64,000 nucleotides of DNA from an uncultured Saprospiraceae bacterium (GTDB lineage: Bacteria > Bacteroidota > Bacteroidia > Chitinophagales > Saprospiraceae). Shown in pieces: positions 26,631 to 34,995 of this stretch. The notes under the pieces were generated by a model, which had not been told where the DNA came from, ran no database searches, and was given only the letters and a program-made list of their open reading frames with translations. The position numbers and the translations under genes were made by a program. The number at the start of each line of letters is the position of its first letter. Position 1 is the first letter of the stretch. The stretch spans positions 1 through 64,000 of the forward strand of contig CALMSO010000005.1 of NCBI GenBank assembly GCA_937872385.1. The letters run 5' to 3'.

Positions 26631-27176
26631 ATGAACAATCTGAAAAACTATCTCGCGGCAGTTAGTCTGCTGCTATTGCTGGGGGCCTGTAGCCCGCGGC
26701 TTTCTCCGTTTACAGAAGGATTGTACAATGAGAACCGCTGGACGGAAGTGGATTTAAAGAAAATCCAGTTTTATTTGTCAGAAGACATTGTACTGCGCCG
26801 TCAATTGTCAAGTACAGACGCGCGCATCGAGGGTGGGCGCATCCGTGTGGTGGGCGGCCGGCAGGTAGAAGAAATTGTAATTCGGCGCGGCACGCCGGGT
26901 GTTTTTCTTTTCAGCCCTAAGCGCGATCGCCTCGCTATCAGCTTTGAAACAGGCAGTAAGGATCGTTTCCTGATGTTTGGACCCAACCCCAAAACCAACG
27001 GGCGATACGTGCTGCTGGCTTCCGACTGGGACCGGAGGCGCGGCTTGGTCACCTACGAGGGGCGACGCTACGAGGTAGATGCCGCCAGTGCCTGGACAGG
27101 GCTGATGGTAGATTTGAAAAGAGCTACTACGAGCAATGTGCGGTCGCGCGTTGCCGGCGGGCGTAAAGTAAATTAG
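26631..27176 (+). CDS. Putative lipoprotein of unknown function
   Basis: About 181 residues. It has a lipoprotein signal peptide (YLAAVSLLLLLGACS, lipobox LGAC, Cys near residue 20), so a membrane-anchored periplasmic or surface protein. The mature part contains QFYLSEDIVLRRQL and a beta-rich stretch ending with VTYEGRRYEVD, and is strongly basic. Similar proteins are common in Bacteroidota but I know no function. The ATG at 26631 directly precedes the signal peptide; an upstream in-frame ATG at 26571 is less likely. Confidence 0.75.
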   Translation: MNNLKNYLAAVSLLLLLGACSPRLSPFTEGLYNENRWTEVDLKKIQFYLSEDIVLRRQLSSTDARIEGGRIRVVGGRQVEEIVIRRGTPGVFLFSPKRDRLAISFETGSKDRFLMFGPNPKTNGRYVLLASDWDRRRGLVTYEGRRYEVDAASAWTGLMVDLKRATTSNVRSRVAGGRKVN

Positions 27177-27179
27177 CAG

Positions 27180-27213
27180 CTTGGAAAGCGGAGCAACTGC
27201 TTCGCTTTCCAAG
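27180..27213. terminator. Bidirectional hairpin between convergent genes
   Basis: CTTGGAAAGCG (27180-27190) and CGCTTTCCAAG (27203-27213) are a perfect 11-bp inverted repeat with a 12-nt loop. It sits exactly between the stops of the lipoprotein gene and cysQ and could terminate both. It lacks a clear T-tract. Confidence 0.7.
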
Positions 27214-27215
27214 GT

Positions 27216-28001
27216 TCACTCCGGCAATACTCGGCCATAAGCAACGAAAAAAGCATTCAGCAAATCTTCTTTGTTGTAAAGCATCGGTTGGCCGGTAGAT
27301 TCATCAATCACCTGACCACCAGCTTCTTCTAAGATCAATTGTGCCGGACAGGTATCCCACTCGCTGGTAGGCCCCAGCCGAGGATAAATGTGCGCCTCGC
27401 CTTTGGCTACAATCAAAAATTTGAGTGCACTACCTCTCGACACGAGCTGAGGTGCGTTGAGTTGGTTAATAAAAGCATGAGTAGCCTCACTCAAGTGCGA
27501 GCGCGAGCAAACCACATTCAAACCGGCATCGCTCATGCGAAAAGCAGCCGCTTGCAGTCGGGTGGTACCTTGTGAAGTTTCCATCCAGGCACCTTCGCCC
27601 CGCACCGCCCAGTACATCTCGTCGAGCGCAGGCACATATACTACGCCTATTTCCGGTTCATGCCGCTTGATTAGGGCAATATTGACGGTGAATTCGCCAT
27701 TGCGTTTCAAAAATTCTTTTGTTCCATCTAAAGGATCTACCATCCATTGGTACTCCTCGTCGCGTCTTTCTGCATACGCAATTTGCTTGCTCTCTTCCGA
27801 AATAATCGGAAAATGCACATCCAATTGCATTAATCCACTGGTAATGATGTCGTTAGCAGCCTTATCGGCTAATGTAAGCGGCGATTGGTCGTCTTTGAGT
27901 TCGATGTGCATTTCGCCGGCATTGCCATAAATGCTCATGATGGCCGCACCGGCGCGTCGGGCTATCTGGGCTACTTGGCCCGCCAGTTTGATTTTATCCA
28001 T
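27216..28001 (-). CDS. cysQ: 3'(2'),5'-bisphosphate nucleotidase CysQ
   Basis: 261 residues of the inositol monophosphatase superfamily. Metal-binding signatures are visible: SEESKQ (about 71-76), DPLDGTKEF (about 87-95) and the late TSEWDTCPAQLILEEAGG. CysQ removes the 3' phosphate of adenosine 3',5'-bisphosphate, clearing an inhibitor produced by sulfate assimilation. Cytosolic. It has a well-formed promoter at 28043-28073 and is divergent from galE. Confidence 0.92.
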   Translation of the reverse strand: MDKIKLAGQVAQIARRAGAAIMSIYGNAGEMHIELKDDQSPLTLADKAANDIITSGLMQLDVHFPIISEESKQIAYAERRDEEYQWMVDPLDGTKEFLKRNGEFTVNIALIKRHEPEIGVVYVPALDEMYWAVRGEGAWMETSQGTTRLQAAAFRMSDAGLNVVCSRSHLSEATHAFINQLNAPQLVSRGSALKFLIVAKGEAHIYPRLGPTSEWDTCPAQLILEEAGGQVIDESTGQPMLYNKEDLLNAFFVAYGRVLPE

Positions 28002-28042
28002 TGGTAAGGAGGTGTTTTTAATGTATATTTACAGCTTCTCTG

Positions 28043-28073
28043 CAAAGGTATATTGGCAAAGGCGAAGTTCAAA
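28043..28073 (-). promoter_or_regulatory. Bacteroidota-type promoter for cysQ
   Basis: On the minus strand TTTG (28070-28073) and TACCTTTG (28043-28050) are separated by 19 bp, the canonical -33/-7 layout. The predicted start near 28036 leaves about 35 nt of leader before the ATG at 28001. This is the best-formed promoter I found in the window. Confidence 0.75.
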
Positions 28074-28171
28074 ACTTGGACGAAAAGTTTGTTACTTTAT
28101 TTAGCGGACGTTATTATCAGCATTACACCATTTTTATCGAAAACATTTTTACACCTGAAAATCATTATATA

Positions 28172-29197
28172 ATGTCTAAAATACTTGTCACCGGCGGCTG
28201 TGGTTACATTGGCAGCCATACTATTATTGACCTGTTAGAGCACGATTTTTCCGTGATTTCAATAGACAATTTGCACAATGCAGACGAAAGCGTGCTCGCT
28301 GGCATCGCGGCTATCACTGGTCAGCGGGTGCCCAATTATGCAGTTGATCTTTGTGATATAAACGCTACCCGGCACGTTTTTGCAACGCATCCCGACATCG
28401 CGGGCGTCATTCATTTTGCGGCGCTCAAATCGGTGGGCGAATCCGTAGCGCAACCTTTATTATACTTTCGTAACAACCTCGATGGCTTACTCAATCTGCT
28501 CGATTGCATGGCGGAATTTGCAGTACCACACTTGATTTTTTCCTCCTCCTGCTCGGTGTATGGCAATGCCGCAGCGCTGCCCGTCACCGAAAATACGCCC
28601 TGGCAAGAAGCCGAATCGCCCTATGCCCGCACCAAGCAAATGGGCGAGCAAATCATCCGGGATGTGCTACGGAGTACGCCACAATTGCAAAGCGTATTGC
28701 TGCGGTATTTCAATCCGGCGGGTGCGCATCCGAGCGCGCTGATTGGAGAATCGCCTCGCAATGTTGCTAATAATTTAGTGCCGGTAATTACCGAAACAGC
28801 CATTGGCAAACGCGCAGAGGTAGTGGTTTTTGGTAATGATTACAACACCCGCGACGGCTCCTGCATCAGAGATTATATTCACATCATGGACCTTGCGCAC
28901 GCGCACACGCTGGCTTTGCAGTATCTGCTTGCCGCAAAAAACGAAGCGCAGGTAGAAGTGTTCAACCTCGGCATTGGCGAGGGCGTAACGGTGCTGGAGG
29001 CTGTGCACGCCTTTGAAAGCGTTACTGGCCAGTCACTCAACTACCGCATCGGCCCGCGCCGCGCAGGAGATGTGGTCGCTATTTACGCCGATGCGCATCA
29101 AGCACTAAATAAACTCGGCTGGCAGCCTCGTTATGATATTAATGACATCATGCGCTCCGCTTGGCGCTGGGAGCAGGCGCGTAGTGCTTTGGTTTAA
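28172..29197 (+). CDS. galE: UDP-glucose 4-epimerase
   Basis: 341 residues, as expected. The Rossmann motif GGCGYIGSHT is at 8-17, the catalytic Ser in SSSCSVYG and the YxxxK pair in SPYARTKQMGEQ. It continues through LRYFNPAGAH and RDYIHIMDLAHAH, all GalE signatures. It interconverts UDP-glucose and UDP-galactose for envelope polysaccharide synthesis and galactose use, in the cytosol. The ATG at 28172 begins MSKILVTGGCGYIG; an upstream extension to 28076 adds unrelated residues. Confidence 0.95.
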   Translation: MSKILVTGGCGYIGSHTIIDLLEHDFSVISIDNLHNADESVLAGIAAITGQRVPNYAVDLCDINATRHVFATHPDIAGVIHFAALKSVGESVAQPLLYFRNNLDGLLNLLDCMAEFAVPHLIFSSSCSVYGNAAALPVTENTPWQEAESPYARTKQMGEQIIRDVLRSTPQLQSVLLRYFNPAGAHPSALIGESPRNVANNLVPVITETAIGKRAEVVVFGNDYNTRDGSCIRDYIHIMDLAHAHTLALQYLLAAKNEAQVEVFNLGIGEGVTVLEAVHAFESVTGQSLNYRIGPRRAGDVVAIYADAHQALNKLGWQPRYDINDIMRSAWRWEQARSALV

Positions 29198-29344
29198 GCA
29201 CCCGGATATCATTATTTTCAATGCATAAACAACTGATTATCATTAGATAGACAATAGACAATAGACTTTAGACAATAGACTTTAGATAATAGATGCCAGA
29301 CTTTAGGACGCTGTTTGCTGTTGGCTGTTTGCTGTTTGCTGTTC

Positions 29345-29467
29345 GCCCCCCTCTAAACCTCTAAACCCCTCTAAACCTTCTAAACCTTTACACCTTTCTA
29401 AACCCCTTCTAAACCCTCTAAACCCCTTCTAAACCTTTACACCCTTCTACACCCTCTAAACCCTATT
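29345..29467. repeat. Degenerate CTAAACCC-type tandem array
   Basis: About ten tandem units built on CTTCTAAACC / CTCTAAACC / CTTTACACC, spaced 9-12 bp. The look is telomere-like but the array is interstitial, bacterial and degenerate. It is part of the variable middle of copy C. Confidence 0.65.
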
Positions 29468-29473
29468 TGTCCC

Positions 29474-29537
29474 ATTTCCCCATTAACCCATTAACCCATT
29501 CCCCCATTCCCCCATTAACCAATTCCCCTATTCCCAG
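29474..29537. repeat. Eight consecutive 8-bp words in copy C
   Basis: The stretch divides without gaps into eight 8-mers: ATTTCCCC, ATTAACCC twice, ATTCCCCC twice, ATTAACCA, ATTCCCCT, ATTCCCAG. The same two word types make up the 16-bp repeat at 31966-32029 on the other strand. Confidence 0.7.
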
Positions 29538-29572
29538 TTAACAATGTCCCATTACTTAGTAAATGATACCGG

Positions 29573-31282
29573 TTATTTATAAAATTTCCAATTGGTCGTA
29601 TAATTTTCCGTTAAAGGTGCATTTATCAAAATGGCGCGTACCATTTCCACCGGCAGATTATTTTCTTTTATAATGATGTCATGAAACTGCTTGTAAGTCA
29701 TTTTTTTGCTATCCACCAATTCTTCCTTGAGCGCTCGAAATTGCAACCCGCCCATCATATAAGCCAATTGATATAAAGGATTGTAACGCCCTTCAAAAGA
29801 GCGGCGTACTTCGGCGGCAGCGTTGGCGCGCTCGTGATTCACTTCTTCTACGAGGTAATCAATGCACTGCTGGGGCGTCCATTTGCCGAGGTGATAATTG
29901 AGCGAAAAGACAATGCGTGCACAGCGATGCATGCGCCAGAAAAGCATTCCCACGCGGTCTTCGGGCGATTCCGGAAAGCCCAAATCCCAGAGAATCATTT
30001 CCCAATAGAGCGCCCAGCCTTCCGTCCAGAAAGCAGTATTAAAATTGCGATAATCGCGGTAACGACGGTTCATAAACTGCTGCAAATGATGCCCAGCTAT
30101 TAGCTCGTGATGCACGGTAGCCCTTGAAAAATGCGGGTTATTGCCGCGCATACTCATCATTTTGTCGTCGTGCTCCATGGTATGCGTCGGGTAGGAAATG
30201 ATGATCTGCTCGCCGCCCAAGAAAAATGGACTAACCAACTGGCGTTCGGGCGACATCATGCTCATGCGCCATACTTCTTCCGCTAAAGGCGGAATGCTGA
30301 TGAGGTCATTTTTCTTTAGAAAATCAATGGATTCTGTGTATAAACGATTGATAACCAGGGGCTGTTCGCCTGGGGGCACATAACTGTTTTTTACTTTTTC
30401 CATCGCTTCTTTCCAACGATCACCAAAGCCCATCTCGCGGCTGGCGCGCAGCATTTCGCGGCGGCACCACGCAAATTCTTTTTCGGCAACGGCTATCAGG
30501 TCCTCCGGATTGTAAGGAATCATTTCATATTGTAAAGATGCGATAATGGCCTCCCGCCCGATCGGAAAACCGACGATCCCGCTTTTGTCGAGGGGCATTT
30601 GCTCGGCGGCTTGCTCCAGCACCCATTTTGCGTAAGCGTCGAGGTCTTTACTCAACTTTTCCCAAGGTTTTTGTACCCACCAAGTAAATAAAGGATCATA
30701 AGCATAATAAAAATTATAAAATTTTTCGGTTACTTTTTTCACGCCGAGGGTAGTCGTTTCTATAAAACGAGCATCATAAAGCGAGCGGCCCTTAGGCGCA
30801 TTGGCGGCCATGAGTGCCCTGATTTGCTTGCTGCTTTGGTCAAAAAGACGTGCGCTGGCCTCCGCATCCACTATCTTGCCCCGGCGGTGCTCGCGCTCAA
30901 GCTGATAGAGGGCATCGGCAAAGCTGAGGGCGGGTTTGAGGCGTTCATAATCGCGCAGGGCTTGCTGCCATTCGGTGATACCGTGGTTGAGGTCGCGTTG
31001 AAAAAGCAGATAATCTATTTGTCCGGCTTGACTCAAATTATTGAATTTCAGTGATTTAAGTTGCGAAAGATAACTTTCGTGCAATTGTACAAACCGCCCG
31101 CTGCGCTCAGGCGAGTGGTCGGCAATGTAAAGGCGTTGTAGCGCTTGTCGGTCGGCGCTGTACTGGGTGATCAGCCCCGATACCTCGCTATAAAAATAGG
31201 CGGGGTCGGGCACGTTTTGTGCTAAGATGGATGGAGCCGACAGTAACAATAGTAAGATGCCGAGCAGGTATTTTTTTTTCAT
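29573..31282 (-). CDS. DUF885 family secreted protein, putative metallopeptidase
   Basis: 569 residues with a signal peptide (KKYLLGILLLLLSAPSILAQ). The motif VHHELIAGHHLQ (near residue 390) contains the HExxxGHH-like zinc site typical of DUF885 proteins, and TEGWALYWE follows at the usual distance with a further acidic ligand. Likely a periplasmic or outer-membrane-associated zinc carboxypeptidase-like enzyme; the substrate is unknown. Full length for the family. Single gene, with repeat copy C directly downstream. Confidence 0.85.
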   Translation of the reverse strand: MKKKYLLGILLLLLSAPSILAQNVPDPAYFYSEVSGLITQYSADRQALQRLYIADHSPERSGRFVQLHESYLSQLKSLKFNNLSQAGQIDYLLFQRDLNHGITEWQQALRDYERLKPALSFADALYQLEREHRRGKIVDAEASARLFDQSSKQIRALMAANAPKGRSLYDARFIETTTLGVKKVTEKFYNFYYAYDPLFTWWVQKPWEKLSKDLDAYAKWVLEQAAEQMPLDKSGIVGFPIGREAIIASLQYEMIPYNPEDLIAVAEKEFAWCRREMLRASREMGFGDRWKEAMEKVKNSYVPPGEQPLVINRLYTESIDFLKKNDLISIPPLAEEVWRMSMMSPERQLVSPFFLGGEQIIISYPTHTMEHDDKMMSMRGNNPHFSRATVHHELIAGHHLQQFMNRRYRDYRNFNTAFWTEGWALYWEMILWDLGFPESPEDRVGMLFWRMHRCARIVFSLNYHLGKWTPQQCIDYLVEEVNHERANAAAEVRRSFEGRYNPLYQLAYMMGGLQFRALKEELVDSKKMTYKQFHDIIIKENNLPVEMVRAILINAPLTENYTTNWKFYK

Positions 31283-31677
31283 AAAAACGGTGTTTTAGGT
31301 GAATGAAAAGTGTAATAATCAGGCTGTATGAAATTTACTTTTTTATTTTTTGTACTATTTTAAATACTGAAAATTAATATTTTGCAAAACAGAAGTCGCT
31401 TCTAAATATTTTTACACCCCATATAAAGTCGGGAGACGCTATGCAATATCTGGGCAACGGCATCGGCACGATTGGCACGAACTCCACGCCGAAAGATACG
31501 TATCTTGTCGAGAAAAGCAAAAGCTTTTCAAATAAAGTGTATTTTTTACATTTAAAATTATTTGGATTGTTGTAAGGCCGGTTGCTGCTTTGGGTAAGTT
31601 CGAGAGTGTCATAATGCCACCAGCCCCGCGAAGTCCGGCAGGGCCTCGCAGGGTGGGTCACAATTTTTGTTGTTGCC

Positions 31678-31893
31678 TTAGGCTTGCTTTTCGCGTACGG
31701 GGCAGGTGCTCAGCCCTACAATGGAGTACAGCGGGCAAAAACTTACCGTGCTGGTCAGTACAAAAATACCAGCCACTACCAGCAGCACAATACCAAGCGT
31801 ACCGCTAATGATATTAGCAAAAAATAAGCCAACGATAGCCGCCGCTACTACGAGGCGAATAATGCGGTCGGTGCCGCCCATGTTCTTTTTCAT
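31678..31893 (-). CDS. DUF2892 small membrane protein (YgaP-like)
   Basis: 71 residues. It starts MKKNMGGTDRIIRL, has two hydrophobic segments (about 14-32 and 33-52) and ends with CPLYSIVGLSTCPV, the cysteine pattern of the DUF2892/YgaP transmembrane family. The function is unknown; in YgaP this domain anchors a rhodanese. It is a stand-alone unit. Confidence 0.88.
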   Translation of the reverse strand: MKKNMGGTDRIIRLVVAAAIVGLFFANIISGTLGIVLLVVAGIFVLTSTVSFCPLYSIVGLSTCPVREKQA

Positions 31894-32256
31894 AAAAAGG
31901 AATTTTTTTGGATGAATATTTTATACTGTTTTCGCAATTTACTAAATGGATAGTGCATAAGTAATGGGTTAATGGGGAAATGGGTTAATGGGGGAATGGG
32001 TTAATGGGGGAATGGGTTAATGGGGGAATGGGACAATAGCAATTTTCCGGCTTTTGTATTCATTTTGAAAATAATTAAAAAAATAAAGATAAGCGAAAGG
32101 CGCATTAAAGTTGGTGATAATTATCACTCCGGGTGGTTATTTTTTGATCTTGTGCTCAATGCTCGGATGTTAAGACCCGATACAAAATTCCATTTCCGGG
32201 GAAAAGATTGTTAATTTGCTGAACCAACAACCGGTATCTAACAAAACACCATCCCA
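31894..32256. other. Gap between DUF2892 and DUF6029 genes
   Basis: Holds the 16-bp minisatellite and otherwise no gene. The stretch 32034-32256 is AT-rich with no exact TAnnTTTG box; TTAATTTG near 32213 is the nearest resemblance to a promoter for the DUF6029 gene. Confidence 0.4.
31966..32029. repeat. 16-bp tandem repeat, four units
   Basis: Unit GGGTTAATGGGGGAAT: three exact copies (31982-32029) preceded by one copy with a single change (31966-31981). Each unit is two 8-bp words (reverse complement ATTCCCCC plus ATTAACCC). A CATAAGTAAT just before it resembles the inverted tail of the dispersed repeat family. Confidence 0.9.
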
Positions 32257-33939
32257 ATGAAACTAATTTGTAGCGCCATCATTTTTTTGCTGCTCACAGG
32301 GTCCGTGCTGGCGCAAAGTAATCGCAACGACCCCCGGATTTCGGGTAGCTTAGAAACCAACGCCAATTTTTTCATCCGCGACACGCTCATCGGGGCGGCC
32401 AATACTCCGCAGTACGATCGGCAGCTCTACGGTGCCGACGCCTGGCTCAATTTGATGTATAGCAACTGGGGCTTTGATTTTGGGCTACGCTTCGATTTGT
32501 TTAATAATTCTAACTTGCTCAATCCTACTGGCTCTTACACCGACGAAGGCATCGGCCGCTGGTTCATTAATAAAAAAATCAATCGCCTTGGCATCTCTGC
32601 TGGCTATTTGTACGATCAAATCGGCAGTGGCATTATTTTTCGGGCTTATGAAGAACGCCCCCTCCTGATTGACAATGCTTTATACGGCTTGCGGCTCACC
32701 TACGATCTGGTGCCCGACTGGCAGGTGAAAGCTTTTACGGGGCGGCAAAAGCAGCAATTTGACATCTACGGCTCGGTGCTTCGAGGCTTGAGTGTGGAAG
32801 GCTTCCTGACGCTGGGCGATTCTACAGCAGGCGTGGCGCTGGCACCGGGATTTGGAGTAATCAGTCGCACCCTCGACGACCCCTCGATGAATTCGCTCGT
32901 GGCTACGCTCAATACCTATCCAGCTTCGGATATATTTGTGCCAAAATACAATACGTATGCATTTTCTTTCTATAATACCCTGAGCTCCGGCCCCATATCG
33001 TGGTATCTTGAGGCAGCTTACAAAACCGAAGATGCGATGAATGACCCCTTTGGCACCATCACGCGCGAGGGTGTATCGGTGGTGGGCGATAAATTCATTC
33101 AGCGGCCCGGCTCGGTGCTGTATTCTAGCCTGAGCTATGCCCAGAGCGGTTTTGGTTTTACATTGGAGGCTAAGCGCACCGAAAATTTTAGTTTTCGCAC
33201 CCGGCCACAAGAGCAGCTCAATCGCGGCTTGGTCAACTTTTTGCCGCCGATGGCCAAGGTAAATACCTACCGCCTGACCGCCCGCTACAACGCTGCCACG
33301 CAAGAATTGGGCGAATTAGCTTTTCAGGCGGATGCCCGTTATTTGTTTAACAAAAACTGGAGCGCCAATGTAAATGTCTCGAATATTACAACTTTAGAAA
33401 ATGCCTTGCTGTACCGCGAAATTTACGCCGAAATCGGTTATAAATATAAGCGCGACTGGAGCCTGCTCGGCGGGGTACAAATGCAAAATTACAACCAGCG
33501 GATTTATGAATTTAAACCCGATGTGCCTAATGTGCAAACCGTAACGCCTTTTGCGGAGTTTTTATATAAGTTTAGTCGTACGCGCTCCATGCGGCTCGAA
33601 GCGCAGGCCATGCTCACGGGCGAAGACCAGGCGGTGGAGTTGCGGCAAGACTATGGCAACTGGCTCTTTGGGCTGGCAGAATTTAGTGTAGCACCACATT
33701 GGACGTTCACGGTATCGGATATGTATAATATGACGCCCGGCCGACAATCGCCCGAAAATAGCAACGGCGAAAAGGTGAGCGTGCATTATCCACGGGTGGA
33801 TGTATATTACACCTTTCGTTCCAATCGTTTTTCATTAAGTTATGTAAAACAAGTGGAAGGCGTAGTGTGCGCGGGGGGTATTTGCCGTTTAGAGCCTGCT
33901 TTCAGTGGAGTGAAAATGACGGTTAATTCTACTTTTTAA
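32257..33939 (+). CDS. DUF6029 family outer-membrane protein
   Basis: 560 residues with a signal peptide (ICSAIIFLLLTGSVLAQ). The mature part begins NDPRISGSLETNANFF and consists of alternating amphipathic strands with many aromatic-ended segments (GLRFDLFNN, GLRLTYDLVPDW, WSLLGGVQMQN), as in a beta-barrel; the C-terminus ends in NSTF. The start and GRWFINKKI/GYLYDQIGSG region match proteins annotated DUF6029 in Bacteroidota. A Cys pair (CAGGIC) lies near the end. The function is unknown. The Omp28-type lipoprotein gene follows 157 bp downstream. Confidence 0.82.
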   Translation: MKLICSAIIFLLLTGSVLAQSNRNDPRISGSLETNANFFIRDTLIGAANTPQYDRQLYGADAWLNLMYSNWGFDFGLRFDLFNNSNLLNPTGSYTDEGIGRWFINKKINRLGISAGYLYDQIGSGIIFRAYEERPLLIDNALYGLRLTYDLVPDWQVKAFTGRQKQQFDIYGSVLRGLSVEGFLTLGDSTAGVALAPGFGVISRTLDDPSMNSLVATLNTYPASDIFVPKYNTYAFSFYNTLSSGPISWYLEAAYKTEDAMNDPFGTITREGVSVVGDKFIQRPGSVLYSSLSYAQSGFGFTLEAKRTENFSFRTRPQEQLNRGLVNFLPPMAKVNTYRLTARYNAATQELGELAFQADARYLFNKNWSANVNVSNITTLENALLYREIYAEIGYKYKRDWSLLGGVQMQNYNQRIYEFKPDVPNVQTVTPFAEFLYKFSRTRSMRLEAQAMLTGEDQAVELRQDYGNWLFGLAEFSVAPHWTFTVSDMYNMTPGRQSPENSNGEKVSVHYPRVDVYYTFRSNRFSLSYVKQVEGVVCAGGICRLEPAFSGVKMTVNSTF

Positions 33940-34096
33940 AATATGTAATGAAGCGTTGTTATTTAGTGAATGTTAATTTTTTAAATATTTATATAATTGT
34001 TAACCATTTGTTTGTGCTTTTGCACTTAAAATAATTACGCCCGAATACCGAAGCTACTTAAATCACTTTTGTTATAAAATAATAAAATCATTGTCC

Positions 34097-34930
34097 ATGA
34101 AAAATAGAAGATGGTTTTTAATTATAATCATGCTTGGCGGTTTATGGCGTTGCACAGAAATTCCACCACAAATCAATCCCATAGATATTGACCCCGGCAC
34201 CGGCGAAACGCAGCCTCGCAGCGTGCTGGTGGAAGAATACACGGGCGTGCGCTGTGTCAATTGTCCGGCTGGCAGCGAGGCCCTGCAAGCCCTCATCAAT
34301 ATTTATGGCGACCGGCTGGCGGTAGTGTCGTTTCATGCGGGCTTCTTCGCGCCGCCCTATCCGGAAAGTAAATTTGACTTGCGCACCAATGCTGGCAACA
34401 ACCTGCTGGGCTTTCTTGGCGAGCCATTGGGCTACCCGGCGGCGGTAGTGAATCGGCGGCTTTTCATGGGCGAGCAGCGCATCCAGTTGGGGCAATCGCA
34501 GTGGCCGGGTTACATCGCGCAGGAAATTGCTGTGCCCCCGCCAGTAGAAATTGATTTGCAACGAAAATACGACGCCGCTACTCGTCAGCTCAGCCTGACC
34601 GTGCGTTTAAAAGTGTTACAAACCGTTGATACAGAAGACGTTCGATTGAGTGTTGCCCTCACAGAAGACAACATTCAGGACGTACAACTCACGCCCGCGG
34701 GCCGCCAAGCAGACTATGTGCATAAGCACGTATTACGCGATATGATTACCAATTTCGATGGTAATTTGCTGACCGAAGGCCTGCGCGCCGGGTCCGAGCT
34801 GAGCCGAACGTATAATTACACCCTATCACCCAACTGGCGAGCGGAGCAATGTAAAGTCATCGCTTTTGTTAATATAGGCGGCAGCCGGAAAGATGTATTG
34901 CAAGTACAGCAAACCCCTGTGGTAGAGTAA
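34097..34930 (+). CDS. Omp28-related outer-membrane lipoprotein
   Basis: 277 residues. The signal peptide is lipoprotein-like (WFLIIIMLGGLWRC, Cys about residue 19). The mature part has VLVEEYTGVRCVNCPAGSEA, a thioredoxin-like start with a CxxC (CVNC), and LGYPAAVVNRRLF, both typical of the Omp28 family of Bacteroidota. The family is surface-associated; its role is uncertain, possibly redox or adhesion. It probably forms a unit with the preceding DUF6029 gene and the following S41 peptidase gene, which starts 66 bp after its stop. Confidence 0.85.
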   Translation: MKNRRWFLIIIMLGGLWRCTEIPPQINPIDIDPGTGETQPRSVLVEEYTGVRCVNCPAGSEALQALINIYGDRLAVVSFHAGFFAPPYPESKFDLRTNAGNNLLGFLGEPLGYPAAVVNRRLFMGEQRIQLGQSQWPGYIAQEIAVPPPVEIDLQRKYDAATRQLSLTVRLKVLQTVDTEDVRLSVALTEDNIQDVQLTPAGRQADYVHKHVLRDMITNFDGNLLTEGLRAGSELSRTYNYTLSPNWRAEQCKVIAFVNIGGSRKDVLQVQQTPVVE

Positions 34931-34995
34931 AGCAAGGTTAATTGTGTTTATGTACCTTACACCTTAAACCATTACACCGACAAAACCATTACACC

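Larger units (their letters stand above)
29205..29561 (+). repeat. Dispersed intergenic repeat, copy C (longest)
   Basis: The head runs from CCGGATATCATTATTTTCAA (about 29201) through AACAACTGATTATCA (29229-29243); the tail TTAACAATGTCCCATTACTT ends at about 29559. The middle is expanded with short tandem words: (T)TAGACAATAGAC (about 29242-29290), TTGCTGTTTGCTGT (about 29307-29342), then the C/T-rich arrays listed next. It ends 12 bp from the stop of the DUF885 gene. No gene is seen in this 375-bp gap. Confidence 0.6.

Noticed and set aside
29345..29537. Regularly spaced short repeats as a possible CRISPR array
   Set aside because: Repeats are 8-12 bp, contiguous and degenerate, without unique spacers or nearby cas genes.
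31374..31661. 95-codon open frame on the minus strand
   Set aside because: Starts inside a gene-free gap, has no recognisable domain or promoter and an unlikely residue mix; likely chance.
34014..34025. GTGC-TTTT-GCAC palindrome upstream of the Omp28 gene
   Set aside because: Only 4-bp arms; expected by chance in sequence of this length.
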